The notes beneath the pieces were generated by a model that ran no database searches, was not told the origin of the DNA, and worked only from the letters and a program-made list of their open reading frames with translations. A DNA stretch of 64,000 bases, taken from assembly GCA_036824045.1 (NCBI GenBank), contig DAITAZ010000001.1, positions 143,774 through 207,773 on the forward strand, given 5' to 3'. Positions within the stretch are counted from its first letter, which is position 1. Each line of letters starts with the position of its first letter. The stretch is from DAITAZ01 sp036824045. Its GTDB lineage: Bacteria; Pseudomonadota; Gammaproteobacteria; Burkholderiales; Rhodocyclaceae. Positions 49,587-59,166 of this stretch are shown here, piece by piece. Position numbers and translations under genes: made by a program.

Positions 49587-49823
49587 GAGAACCTCCAGGT
49601 TGGGGAAGGGGATTCCCCTCTCCGCAAGCTGTGCGCCCACGTGCGAAAAGCACTGTCCGTTCAATCGCTTGCCCCCATCGAGCAAGCACGGGCCACCGCC
49701 GGGCACCCGTCGAGGCGTCACCCTGCGGCGACGGCATTTAATCAGCCCCAGGAAAATTCATTAGATTTCAATATGTTGACAGGTGTCGCCCGCAGGGGGC
49801 GATGCGCCACTCGCCCGAGCCGC

Positions 49824-51329
49824 TCAACGGAAGGAGGCCGCCAAAGCCCACAGACGGCCCAGATCCAGGTGCGCCTCGCAGGCATCGGCCAAGCGGTTGA
49901 TCCCTTGTTCCCGCAACTCAGCCAGATCCAGACGTGGCGCAGCCTCCAGCCCCGCCCAGGCAAGCAGGGCGGCCAAGGCCTCGGGCTGGTCGAAGATCCC
50001 GTGCACATAGGTCGCGAGTACGCTGCCGTCCGCCGCCACGGCCCCATCCGTCCGTCCCCCATCCAGCAGCGCCGCCGGCCGCTCCAGGGCAGGGCCGGAC
50101 GAAACGCCCAGATGGATCTCGTAGCCAGCCACTGCCGCAGTTCCGGGCAAGTTCAGGCGGCCCGCCACGTTTTGCAGTTGCTTTTCCTCGGCCAGCCGGG
50201 TTTCCAGATCGAGCAGGCCGAGGCCCGGCATGGAACCTGGCGAACCCTCCCTGCCCAGGGGGTCGTGGAGGTCACGGCCCAGCATCTGCAGCCCACCGCA
50301 AATGCCCATCACCTTGCCGCCGTAGCGCAAGTGACGCCGAATCGCCTGCTCCCAACCTTCTTGCCGCAGCCAGGCGAGATCGGCTTGTACCGCCTTGGAA
50401 CCGGGCAGGATGATGAGGTCCGCCCCCGGGGGCGCCTCACCCGGCGCGACAAAACGGAAGTCCACCAGGGGATGCAAACGGAGCGCGTCAAAATCCGTGG
50501 CATTGGAGATGCGAGGTAAAGCCGGCACCACCACCCGCAAGCGGGCACCCGGCTTATCCACCAGGTCCCGAGGCAAGGCGTCCTCCGCATCCACATGCAA
50601 GCCATGCAGGTAAGGCAGCACGCCCAGTACCGGCTTGCCGGTGCGGGCTTCCAGCCAGTCCAGCCCCGGTTGCAGCAAGCCGATATCCCCCCGGAAGCGG
50701 TTGATCACAAAACCGACCACCCGAGCCTGTTCGCTGGGCGAGAGCAGGTCCAGCGTGCCCACCAGATGGGCGAAGACGCCGCCGCGGTCGATGTCCGCGA
50801 CGATGATGACCGGGCAATCCACTGCCTCGGCGAAACCCATGTTGGCGATGTCCCGGTCCCGCAGGTTGATCTCCGCCGGACTCCCTGCCCCTTCCACCAC
50901 CACCCATTGGTAGCGGGCTTCGAGCCGCTGGTGGGATTCCAGCACCGCCGCCATGGCCCGGGGCTTAAATGCGTGGTAGGCCCGCGCATCCATGTCATGC
51001 CGTGCCCGGCCGTGGATGATGACTTGAGCGCCAATGTCCGAACTGGGCTTGAGCAGCACCGGATTGAAATCCGTATGCGGCGCCAGCCCCGCTGCCTGGG
51101 CCTGGAGAGCCTGGGCGCGACCGATCTCGCCACCATCCACGGTCACCGCCGAGTTGAGGGCCATGTTCTGCGGCTTGAAAGGTGCCACCGCCACGCCGCA
51201 ACGGCGCAGCACCCGGCACAGCCCCGCAACCAGGGTGCTCTTGCCCGCGTCGGAAGTGGTCCCCTGGACCATGAGGGTACACGCCCGTCCGTCGGACGGG
51301 GCGGGAACGGCTGAAGCAGAAGTGTTCAT
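49824..51329 (-). CDS. cobQ: Cobyric acid synthase CobQ
   Basis: 501 residues. N-terminal DTBS-like ATPase domain with LMVQGTTSDAGKSTLVAGLCR (read in parts) and PQNMALNSAV; C-terminal class I glutamine amidotransferase with the Cys motif MGICGGLQMLG and the His in TYVHGIFD. It amidates four carboxyl side chains of adenosylcobyrinic acid diamide in B12 synthesis. No other cob genes are in the window, so the remaining cobalamin genes are elsewhere or only salvage occurs. The B12-dependent MetH and methylmalonyl-CoA mutase are both encoded nearby. Confidence 0.95.
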   Translation of the reverse strand: MNTSASAVPAPSDGRACTLMVQGTTSDAGKSTLVAGLCRVLRRCGVAVAPFKPQNMALNSAVTVDGGEIGRAQALQAQAAGLAPHTDFNPVLLKPSSDIGAQVIIHGRARHDMDARAYHAFKPRAMAAVLESHQRLEARYQWVVVEGAGSPAEINLRDRDIANMGFAEAVDCPVIIVADIDRGGVFAHLVGTLDLLSPSEQARVVGFVINRFRGDIGLLQPGLDWLEARTGKPVLGVLPYLHGLHVDAEDALPRDLVDKPGARLRVVVPALPRISNATDFDALRLHPLVDFRFVAPGEAPPGADLIILPGSKAVQADLAWLRQEGWEQAIRRHLRYGGKVMGICGGLQMLGRDLHDPLGREGSPGSMPGLGLLDLETRLAEEKQLQNVAGRLNLPGTAAVAGYEIHLGVSSGPALERPAALLDGGRTDGAVAADGSVLATYVHGIFDQPEALAALLAWAGLEAAPRLDLAELREQGINRLADACEAHLDLGRLWALAASFR

Positions 51330-51364
51330 GGGCGCGGATTATCAGCCATCCGCACCCGTCCGGC

Positions 51365-52171
51365 CTACGTTACCGGCAATATCCGCTGCAGCAACTGCCG
51401 GACCACGGCCGGCTCGAAGGGCTTGTCGCACACGCCGGAAACGCCCGCTTCCTCCACCGCTGCCAGGCGGCCCGCGTCCTGCTCGCTGGTCACCATCAGC
51501 ACCGGAACGGAGCTTTGCCAACTGCGACTGCGGATATGGCTCACCAACTGCTGCCCATCCATCTCCGGCATGTTGTAGTCGGTCACGACCAGATCCACGT
51601 AGTTGTCCTCCAGCCAGGCCACCGCCTCCCGGCCGTTACCCGCCTCGTGGAAATGCTCCACCCCCAGGTTGCTCAGCACCCGGCGGATGAATTTACGGGC
51701 CGAGGAGCTGTCGTCCACGATCAACACCTTCAACATCTCCAGGTCTGGAGCCGCATGGCTCAGCGAATCGTCGGTATTGAGAAAATCCAGCGTCGACCGC
51801 AGTGCTGTGGCCAACTGGGTATCACTGAACGGTTTGGGCAGGATGCCGCAGACCCCCGCCTGGCGCACCGGGTCCAGCACCTGCGGACGGGTCTCGCTGG
51901 AGATGAGGATGAAGCCCACCGCCTCCAGGTCCGGATTCCGGCGCATGGCGTACACCACGTCGGTCCCCGACATGTCCGGCAGGTAAAGCGCGCTTATCAC
52001 CAGGGCGGGCCGCGCCTGGCGCATGGAAGCGAGCGCTTCGGCCCCGCTGGAAACGGTACGGACGTGCTCCACACCCAGCCGGCCCAGCGCGGCACCCACA
52101 ATGCGCGCCTGGATGGAAGAGGGTTCAACGACAAGGACGATCAGGTCGTCCAGCGAAAGCGACATGGACAT
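51365..52171 (-). CDS. Two-receiver response regulator with one degenerate receiver
   Basis: 268 residues consisting of two CheY-like receiver domains and no output domain. In the second (about 145-268) the acidic pair VDD, phospho-acceptor Asp198 (LVVTDYNMPEMDG) and Lys in CDKPFEP are intact. In the first (about 8-130) the phospho-acceptor position is Ala61 (LVISALYLPDMSG) and the acidic pair is reduced to VEPSS, so it cannot be phosphorylated normally; its Lys in PKPF remains. Likely a signal adaptor, possibly for chemotaxis or phosphorelay. No kinase is adjacent. Confidence 0.88.
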   Translation of the reverse strand: MSMSLSLDDLIVLVVEPSSIQARIVGAALGRLGVEHVRTVSSGAEALASMRQARPALVISALYLPDMSGTDVVYAMRRNPDLEAVGFILISSETRPQVLDPVRQAGVCGILPKPFSDTQLATALRSTLDFLNTDDSLSHAAPDLEMLKVLIVDDSSSARKFIRRVLSNLGVEHFHEAGNGREAVAWLEDNYVDLVVTDYNMPEMDGQQLVSHIRSRSWQSSVPVLMVTSEQDAGRLAAVEEAGVSGVCDKPFEPAVVRQLLQRILPVT

Positions 52172-52329
52172 GGCAGGGTTCCCGCGACAGGCATTGAACT
52201 GTCAACGGACCCGAACCCTGCGCCCTTGAATCGGGTTGATTTCACCCGAAAGCCGTGCCTGGACACAAGCGACGGAGCATCGGCAGGGACGCCCGCCACC
52301 AGCCGACGGCAGTAACCGCCCTTCCGGAG

Positions 52330-52911
52330 TCAATCCTTGGGCAGCCGGCCCATCAGGTAGAACGCCTCGTTGGGTGGAATGCCGGCGGCGCTGGCGAGGC
52401 GATTGCTCATGGCGAAGAAAGCCGCGATGGCACCGATATCCCAGATCTCGTCGTCACAAAAACCGGAAGCCCGCAGGGCGGCATGGTCGGCTGCGCCCAC
52501 TTCGTGGGACGCCAGCGCCACCTTCATGGCGTAGTCCAGCATGGCCCGCTCCCGGGGCGAAACATCCGCCTTCCCCGGATTGATGGCCACCTGGTCCGCA
52601 ATATGCGGATTTCGGGCGCGGATGCGCAGAATGGCACCGTGGGCCACTACGCAATACAGGCAGTGGTTGGCGCCGCTGGTCGCCACCACGATCATTTCCC
52701 GCTCGGCCTTGCTCAGGCCACCGGGGCGCTCCATGAGCGCATCGTGATAGGCGAAAAAGGCCCGGAATTCGTCCGGCCGATGGGCCAGCGCCAGGAACAC
52801 ATTGGGCACGAATCCGGATTTCTCCTGCACCGCCAGGATGCGGGCGCGGAGGTCTTCGGGCAGCTCTGCCAACTCCGGCACCGGAAAGCGGCTGATGGGG
52901 GGTGGGGCCAT
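52330..52911 (-). CDS. AhpD-like peroxidase-related protein
   Basis: 193 residues with the carboxymuconolactone decarboxylase fold and redox CxxC in ANHCLYCVVAHG (about 95-106). The N-terminal motif QEKSGFVPNVFLALAHRPDEF and C-terminal NRLASAAGIPPNEAFY match the peroxidase-related (TIGR01926) family. Physiological substrate unknown. Divergent from the dienelactone hydrolase-like gene. Confidence 0.9.
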   Translation of the reverse strand: MAPPPISRFPVPELAELPEDLRARILAVQEKSGFVPNVFLALAHRPDEFRAFFAYHDALMERPGGLSKAEREMIVVATSGANHCLYCVVAHGAILRIRARNPHIADQVAINPGKADVSPRERAMLDYAMKVALASHEVGAADHAALRASGFCDDEIWDIGAIAAFFAMSNRLASAAGIPPNEAFYLMGRLPKD

Positions 52912-53022
52912 GTCAGTCTCCTCAGGGTGAGCCCGCGTTGCCGGGGGCGAATGAGGCGACTATTGTAGCGATGCGCACCCACGCGCAATGGGGCGCCCGA
53001 CCACCCTACCGAGGAGACACCG

Positions 53023-53898
53023 ATGACCCGAATCCAGCCCGAACTGGACAGCCTGACCCCTGGCCGCCCGCTCGACCGCCGCACCTTTGTAGCCACGACC
53101 CTCGGTGCCGGCTTTGCCCTGGCGGTCCAGCCGGTGCTCGCCCAGCAAGCCATCACTACGCCGGCGGACGGCCTGACGGCAGGGGAAATCCGCGTTACCA
53201 CCAAAGACGGGGCGATCCCTGCCTACCGGGCCCAGCCAGGTAAGGGCAACGGTCTCGCCACGGTGCTGGTGGTATCGGAAATTTTCGGGGTCCACGAGCA
53301 CATCGCCGACGTCTGCCGCCGGCTGGCCCGGCTGGGCTATCAGGCCATTGCGCCGGAGTTGTTCGTCCGCCAGGGCGACCCGCGCAAACTGAGCAGCATT
53401 CCGGAGATCGTCAGCGCCATCGTGTCCAAGGTGCCGGATGCCCAGGTGATGAGTGACCTGGACGCCTGTGCGGCCTGGGCGCGGAACAACGGAGGGGACC
53501 CACAGCGGCTGGGCATCACCGGCTTCTGCTGGGGTGGTCGCATCACCTGGCTCTACGCCGCCCACAGCGACAAGCTGAAAGCTGGCGTGGCCTGGTATGG
53601 CCGCCTGGTGGAGGCCCCTTCCGCCCTCCAGCCCAAGTACCCCATCGACCTGGCCGGCAGCCTGAAGGCACCGGTGCTCGGGCTGTACGGAGGCAAGGAT
53701 CAGGGCATTCCCCTGGATCACGTGGAAGACATGCAGCGGGAACTGGAAAAAGCCGGCAGCCCGTCCGGCATCCACGTGTATCCGGACGCGCCCCACGCTT
53801 TCCACGCCGACTACCGGCCCAGCTACCGCAAGGCGGAAGCGGAAGACGGCTGGGCCCGCATGCTGGCCTGGTTCGCGCAAAAAGGCGTGAAGGCGTGA
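53023..53898 (+). CDS. Dienelactone hydrolase family protein, Tat-exported
   Basis: 291 residues. A twin-arginine signal (LDRRTFVATTLGAGFALAV, then an AQA cleavage site) sends it to the periplasm. Alpha/beta hydrolase core has nucleophile Cys in GFCWGG, acid Asp in YGGKDQGIP, and catalytic His in APHAFHADYR. The family includes carboxymethylenebutenolidase. No chlorocatechol pathway genes are nearby, so the natural substrate is uncertain. Starts 4 bases from the convergent GGDEF-EAL gene end. Confidence 0.9.
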   Translation: MTRIQPELDSLTPGRPLDRRTFVATTLGAGFALAVQPVLAQQAITTPADGLTAGEIRVTTKDGAIPAYRAQPGKGNGLATVLVVSEIFGVHEHIADVCRRLARLGYQAIAPELFVRQGDPRKLSSIPEIVSAIVSKVPDAQVMSDLDACAAWARNNGGDPQRLGITGFCWGGRITWLYAAHSDKLKAGVAWYGRLVEAPSALQPKYPIDLAGSLKAPVLGLYGGKDQGIPLDHVEDMQRELEKAGSPSGIHVYPDAPHAFHADYRPSYRKAEAEDGWARMLAWFAQKGVKA

Positions 53899-53901
53899 CC
53901 G

Positions 53902-55758
53902 TCAGGCACAGGCGGCGCTCCCGGCGTAGCAGGACGGCGGCGCCCGCTCCACCAGGGTCTGCAGATCCGCTGCTGATACCGGCCGTCCGAAGTAGTAGCC
54001 CTGAGCGTGATCGCACCCCAGGCGTTTGAGCAATTCCAGTTGCGGGACCTGCTCGACCCCCTCGGCCGTCACCTCCAGCCCCAGGTTGTGGGCGAGGTCG
54101 ATGATGGCGTGGACGATGCGGCAGTCCTCGGCGTCCGGGCGCAGATCGGCGACAAAACTGCGGTCGATCTTGAGCGCCGTCACGGGGAAGCGTTTGAGGT
54201 AGGACAACGAGGAATAGCCGGTGCCGAAATCATCCACCGCCATGCGCACGCCCAGCGCCCGCAATTCGGCGATGCGCGCGGCGCTGGCTTCGCTGTCCTC
54301 GATCAGCATCGACTCGGTGAATTCCAGTTGCAGCCGCGGCGGCGAAAGCGAGAACTCGCGGATGCAGCCGCGCACGGTTTCCACAAAGTTGGCTTCGCGG
54401 AACTGCCGGGCGGAGACATTGACCGACACGTAGAAATCCTTCACGCCCGCCGCTGCCCAGTCCCGGGCCTGGCGGCAGGCTGCACGCAGCACCCAGTCGC
54501 CCACGGGCACGATCAGGCCCGTGTCTTCCAGCACCGCTACAAAGCGGGAAGGCGGCACCGCGCCCAGCTCCGGGTTCTCCCAGCGCAACAGCGCCTCCGC
54601 GCCCACCCACCGGTTAGTGGCCAGATCGATGATGGGCTGGAAATGGAGGAAAAACTCCTCCGCCGAGAGCGCCACGCGTAGCCGCTGTTCCATCTGCAGA
54701 CGGTCATCCAGCTCGTCGTTCATCTCCCTGCTGAAGAAGCAGGCGCCATTGCGGCCGCGCCGCTTGGCCGCGTACATGGCCATGTCGGCGAAGCGGGCGA
54801 GTTCTTCCGCGTCGGCCGCGTGCAGCGGATAGAGGGCGACCCCCACACTGGCGCCGATGTGCACCTCCCGCCCTTCCAGCGCGAAGGGCTGGCGCAGGGA
54901 TTCGATCAGTTGCCGGGCCACCCGCTCCGCATCCTCCGCCCGCTGCAGGCCTTCGAGCACCACGGTGAATTCGTCGCCTCCCAGCCGGGCGACGAAATCT
55001 TCCCGTCTCACGGCGCGCTGGATGCGTCCAGCCGCCTGGGCGAGGAGTTCATCCCCCACATGGTGGCCCAGGCTGTCGTTCACTTTCTTGAAGTGGTCCA
55101 GGTCTACGTAGAAGAGGGCCACCAGCCGCCGGGCGTCCACGCTGCGCACCAGGGCTTCCCGGATGTGCCGCTGAAAGTGCGCCCGATTGGGCAGGCTGGT
55201 CACCGTGTCGAAATGCGCCATGGTGGACAAGGCATGTTCCGCCCGGCGCAGGGCCTGCAGCGGCAGGCGCCGCCAGGAAAGCCACATGCCCGCCGCGAAG
55301 GCCAGGCCCAGCAGGCCAAACAACACGGTCTCCCGCGCCACGGGGCGCAGGGAGCGCTCGATATGGTAGGTGGCCACCACCCGGCCTTGCAGTTCGAGGG
55401 GAACGTCGGTGCCGATCACTGGCCAGTCCAGGCGCGGCCTGTGCATGTTGGAAGCCAGCTCGCGCCCGCCCGCATCCTTCACCGCGCGGTGCTCCGGCAC
55501 TTCCGCCTGGGTCAGACTGCGGCTGACGATTTCCTCCAGCGCCTCCGGATGTTCCTGCCATTGCCGGGGGGCGTGGCTCATGTGCTGGCCCAGGAGGTAG
55601 GTGTCGAATTCCGCCCGCGCCGCCATGGTGCCAAGCTGATACTGGTACTGCACAGCGAAGTAGATGGCCGGCACCGCCAATGCCACAAACACGCCGACAC
55701 CGGTGGTGAGCCAGTGGATCACCGCCGACAGGCGCAGCAGACCGCCACCCCGGCTCAT
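53902..55758 (-). CDS. Membrane GGDEF-EAL cyclic-di-GMP signalling protein
   Basis: 618 residues. Membrane segments near 20-40 and 155-175 flank a periplasmic sensor region. GGDEF domain: FDTVTSLPNRAHF, RLGGDEFTV with an intact RxxD inhibitory site five residues before GGDEF. EAL domain: GAEALLRWENPE, FTESMLIED, DDFGTGYSSLSYLKRFP, KIDRSFV and TAEGVE, so both synthase and phosphodiesterase motifs appear complete. The ATG at 55758 has AGGG upstream and begins before the first membrane segment. Convergent with the dienelactone hydrolase gene. Confidence 0.93.
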   Translation of the reverse strand: MSRGGGLLRLSAVIHWLTTGVGVFVALAVPAIYFAVQYQYQLGTMAARAEFDTYLLGQHMSHAPRQWQEHPEALEEIVSRSLTQAEVPEHRAVKDAGGRELASNMHRPRLDWPVIGTDVPLELQGRVVATYHIERSLRPVARETVLFGLLGLAFAAGMWLSWRRLPLQALRRAEHALSTMAHFDTVTSLPNRAHFQRHIREALVRSVDARRLVALFYVDLDHFKKVNDSLGHHVGDELLAQAAGRIQRAVRREDFVARLGGDEFTVVLEGLQRAEDAERVARQLIESLRQPFALEGREVHIGASVGVALYPLHAADAEELARFADMAMYAAKRRGRNGACFFSREMNDELDDRLQMEQRLRVALSAEEFFLHFQPIIDLATNRWVGAEALLRWENPELGAVPPSRFVAVLEDTGLIVPVGDWVLRAACRQARDWAAAGVKDFYVSVNVSARQFREANFVETVRGCIREFSLSPPRLQLEFTESMLIEDSEASAARIAELRALGVRMAVDDFGTGYSSLSYLKRFPVTALKIDRSFVADLRPDAEDCRIVHAIIDLAHNLGLEVTAEGVEQVPQLELLKRLGCDHAQGYYFGRPVSAADLQTLVERAPPSCYAGSAACA

Positions 55759-56069
55759 CGCGGCGCCCTCCGATCCCCCCGCCCGGCGGTATCCGGTCGC
55801 GCGCTGGACGCCACGCCCGGCACGGGGCGGCAACGCCCCGCGACCGTGGCGTCGCACGCTTCGCAGGGCCTTGTTTGCAGCTTGTGTTGGATCACGCTCA
55901 ATTCACCGGGCAATCGCCATTCTTCCGCTCTGATCCAGCCCCTTCCACCGAAGGGACCGTCTTCCGCTCAATCAACGGCGCCACGAACCTCGCTCTTGAG
56001 CACACACTCACTTTTGAGGCGGGGGGTAAATGCTTGAGCCGACCCGGCACCATTTGCCAAGGGCTTGGG
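55759..56069. other. Divergent control region without a supported gene
   Basis: Lies between the GGDEF-EAL gene and the symporter leader. No credible coding region or strong structure recognised. Confidence 0.35.
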
Positions 56070-56075
56070 TATAAT
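56070..56075 (+). promoter_or_regulatory. -10 element of the sodium:solute symporter gene
   Basis: Perfect TATAAT in GGGTATAATGCCGCGC. The -35 is weak at 17 bases. The start near 56082 would give a leader of about 150 bases before the ATG at 56230. That leader can fold: ATCAGC (56117-56122) with GCTGAT and an inner GGCGC/GCGCC stem. Confidence 0.5.
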
Positions 56076-56229
56076 GCCGCGCTTTCCGCGGTTTCTCAGG
56101 CGGATCAATACCTTAAGACATCAGCACGGCGCACCTTCCAGGGGCGCCCGCGGGCTGATCGGCGAACACTTCGCCCCTTTGGGGGGCATAGCCTCCGGCC
56201 TGGTGGGCGGGGGACCGAGCGCGGGGGAT

Positions 56230-57810
56230 ATGATGCTTTTGTGGTTCGTGGTGCTCTACCTGCTGGTGTCCATCGGCATCGGCCTCTTTGCCGCCACCCG
56301 GGTCCATAACGCCAAGGACTTTGCCGTGGCCGGGCGCCACCTGCCGCTGCCGGTGGTCACCGCCACGGTGTTCGCCACCTGGTTCGGGGCCGAAGCAGTG
56401 TTTGGAGTTTCCGCCACCTTCGCCCGGGAGGGCCTGCGCGGCGTGGTGGCCGACCCCTTTGGCTCGAGCCTGTGCCTGATCATCGCCGGCTTCTTTTTCG
56501 CCACCAAGCTCTACAAGCTCAACATCCTCACCCTCGGGGACTACTTCCGCCTGCGCTACAACCGCACCGTCGAGGTGCTCACCACCGTTTGCATCGTGGC
56601 CAGCTACCTGGGCTGGGTATCGGCCCAGATCAAGGCCCTGGGCCTGGTGTTCAACGTCGTCACCCATGACGCGGTGAGCCAGACGGTCGGGATGATCCTG
56701 GGCGCGGCCATCGTGCTGACCTACACCACCTTTGGCGGCATGCTTTCGGTGGCGGTCCTCGATTTCGTGCAGATGGGCGTGATCATGGGCGGCATGCTCT
56801 ACATCGGCTCCGTCGTGGCGGGCATGACCGGCGGCGTCGAGTCGGTGGTGGACCAGGCCCGGGCCGCGGGCAAACTGGAGTTCTTCCCCACCGGCGGCGC
56901 GGCGGAGTGGCTCACGTTCCTCGGCGCCTGGATGACCATGATGCTGGGCTCCATCCCCCAGCAGGACGTATTCCAGCGCATCACCTCGGCCAAGAGCGCC
57001 CGCATCGCCATCTTCGGCTCCATCCTCGGCGGTTCGCTGTATTTCTGCTTCACCTTCGTGCCCATGTTCATTGCCTACTCCGCCACCCTGATCGACCCGG
57101 CGGTGTTCAACGGCCTGCTGGAAACGGATTCGCAGCTCATCCTGCCCAACCTGGTGCTCAGCCACATGCCCCTGGTGGCGCAGGTCATTTTCTTCGGCGC
57201 GGTGCTCTCGGCCATCATGAGCTGCTCCTCCGCCACCTTGCTCGCGCCCTCGGTGGCGTTCTCCGAGAACATCGTCCGGGGCTTCTTCCCGCGCATGGGC
57301 GACCGCGCCTTCCTGCGGGTGATGCGGCTCACCATCGTCGGCTTCGCCATCACCGTACTGGGGTTTGCGCTGTATTCCAACGCCTCCATCTTCAAGATGG
57401 TGGAGAACGCCTACAAGGTCACCCTTGCCGGCGCCTTCGTGCCGCTGTTCTTCGGCGCCTACTGGAAGCGCGCCACCACCCAGGGCGCCCTGGCCGCCAT
57501 CATCGGCGGGCTGTCCTCCTGGTTGCTGGTGGAGGTGCTCCTTGCCGGCGGCGGCGAAGCTGCGGCAGAAGGAACCGAAGCCCTGAGCCAGTACAGCTAT
57601 TCGCTGATCAGTACCGCCAGCCTTGTCCCTCCCCAGCTCATCGGGCTAGGCGTTTCCGCCCTGGGCATGATCGCAGGCTCCCTGCTGCCCCAGTGGGTCG
57701 GCCATCGCCACTCGCAGGAACCGGAGCACGCCCAGCTCCACCACCATGCAGCCAGCGCGACCCACCACGTGCCAGCCGGCGGCCAGCACCACCACCCAGA
57801 ACAGCACTGA
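56230..57810 (+). CDS. Sodium:solute symporter with histidine-rich tail
   Basis: 526 residues, about 13 membrane helices: MMLLWFVVLYLLVSIGIGLFAA at the start, ATWFGAEAVFGVSATFAREG, SCSSATLLAPSVAFSENI. The last 40 residues are His-rich (HRHSQEPEHAQLHHH and HHHPEQH), a possible cytoplasmic or periplasmic metal-binding tail. The ATG at 56230 with GGGGGA upstream is preferred to a longer open frame because the first helix starts there. Substrate cannot be deduced; the family covers sugars, amino acids, organic acids and vitamins. Confidence 0.87.
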   Translation: MMLLWFVVLYLLVSIGIGLFAATRVHNAKDFAVAGRHLPLPVVTATVFATWFGAEAVFGVSATFAREGLRGVVADPFGSSLCLIIAGFFFATKLYKLNILTLGDYFRLRYNRTVEVLTTVCIVASYLGWVSAQIKALGLVFNVVTHDAVSQTVGMILGAAIVLTYTTFGGMLSVAVLDFVQMGVIMGGMLYIGSVVAGMTGGVESVVDQARAAGKLEFFPTGGAAEWLTFLGAWMTMMLGSIPQQDVFQRITSAKSARIAIFGSILGGSLYFCFTFVPMFIAYSATLIDPAVFNGLLETDSQLILPNLVLSHMPLVAQVIFFGAVLSAIMSCSSATLLAPSVAFSENIVRGFFPRMGDRAFLRVMRLTIVGFAITVLGFALYSNASIFKMVENAYKVTLAGAFVPLFFGAYWKRATTQGALAAIIGGLSSWLLVEVLLAGGGEAAAEGTEALSQYSYSLISTASLVPPQLIGLGVSALGMIAGSLLPQWVGHRHSQEPEHAQLHHHAASATHHVPAGGQHHHPEQH

Positions 57811-57890
57811 GCACCCAGCGGGCCCCGCGCTCGACGACCAACCGCTCCCTCCCGTCAGCCGCCGCGGGGCACGGACACCTCAATCTTGTG

Positions 57891-57911
57891 CGCTGCCACA
57901 GCGGCAGCGCT
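57891..57911 (+). terminator. Possible terminator after the symporter gene
   Basis: GCGCTGCC pairs with GGCAGCGC around ACAGC; followed by TTCAC, so only weakly terminator-like. Confidence 0.4.
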
Positions 57912-58095
57912 TCACAGTCAAGGCCATGCCTTGCGCCTAAACTTGCCCCCGGGGCACCGGAGTGCGCCGGTGCGCCCGCCGTGACAGTCGCCCGCCCATT
58001 GCGTAACATTTGACACAACCCGCTGGAAAAGCCCGCCACAAGGGCCACTCCAGCCAACTCCGCGCTCGCGCCCCAGCCCTCGGCACCGACACCCC

Positions 58096-59166
58096 ATGCG
58101 CTACGGCAGCACCTCCCGCCTTGCCCGCTATCTCGCCGTCGCCTACGGGTTGCTCATCGCCTACGCCTCGCTCCATCCATTTACCGGCTGGCGCCATTCC
58201 GGCACGCCCTGGCTCGCGTTTCTCGGCGCCGACTGGCCCCGCTACTTCACCTACACCGACCTCACCCTCAACACCCTCGCCTACCTGCCCCTGGGCTTCC
58301 TGCTCATGCCCGCCCTGCGCACCCGGTTCAAGGCCGGCTGGGCCTTCCTGCTCACCGCACTGATCGGGGCGCTTTTCAGCCTGGGCATGGAAATCATCCA
58401 GAACGCGCTGCCCAGCCGCGTACCCTCCAACACCGATGTCGCCTGCAACACGGTCGGCACGCTGCTCGGCGCCCTCGCCGGGGGGCGGTGGGGCGGCATC
58501 TTTGCCGACGGCACCTGGCTGCACCGCTGGCGCATGCGCCGCGTGATCCCCGGCCAGCCCGGCGAGATGGGGCTCATCCTGCTCGGGCTGTGGCTGCTGG
58601 CCCAACTCAACCCCGAATCCCTGCTCTTTGGCACGGGGGAGATCGCCCGCTATCTGGAAGTCCCCAGCCCCGTTGAATTCTCCGCTGAACGCTTCCAGCA
58701 GGCCGAATTCGCGGTCGCCGCCAGCCAGACGTTCGCCGTCGGCCTCCTGGGCTGGCGCTGCATGAACCAACGCAGCCGCAGCATCCTCGTTGCCGTGCTG
58801 CTGCTGTCGCTCGCGGTTCGCACGTTGGCCACCGCAGTCCTCCAGGCCGGCGTCAGCCCCCTGCACTGGGCCACCCCCGGCAACCTCGCGGGCTTCGCCA
58901 GCGGCGCCGCCGCTCTCATCCTCGCCCTGCTGCTCCCTGCCGCGGCACAACGTATCCTTGCCACCCTCGCCCTCATTGCGGGGGCCCTGCTGGTCAATAT
59001 GGCGCCCGAAAACCCCTATCTGTTGGAAGAACTCAGTACCTGGAAGCAAGGCCACTTCCTTAACTTCAATGGCCTCACCCGCCTCACCTCCAGCCTCTGG
59101 CCCTACCTCGCCCTGATCTGGCTACTCAGCCTCCGGCCCGTCTTGCCCAAGAGCAAGAAGCACTGA
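58096..59166 (+). CDS. VanZ family membrane protein
   Basis: 356 residues. VanZ domain in the first 130 residues (YLAVAYGLLIAYASLHPFTGW, NTLAYLPLGFLLMP, GALFSLGMEIIQNALPSR), followed by about five more membrane segments. VanZ confers low-level teicoplanin resistance in enterococci, but in Gram-negatives these are uncharacterised membrane proteins. No other resistance gene is near. The ATG at 58096 lacks a strong ribosome binding site. Confidence 0.85.
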   Translation: MRYGSTSRLARYLAVAYGLLIAYASLHPFTGWRHSGTPWLAFLGADWPRYFTYTDLTLNTLAYLPLGFLLMPALRTRFKAGWAFLLTALIGALFSLGMEIIQNALPSRVPSNTDVACNTVGTLLGALAGGRWGGIFADGTWLHRWRMRRVIPGQPGEMGLILLGLWLLAQLNPESLLFGTGEIARYLEVPSPVEFSAERFQQAEFAVAASQTFAVGLLGWRCMNQRSRSILVAVLLLSLAVRTLATAVLQAGVSPLHWATPGNLAGFASGAAALILALLLPAAAQRILATLALIAGALLVNMAPENPYLLEELSTWKQGHFLNFNGLTRLTSSLWPYLALIWLLSLRPVLPKSKKH

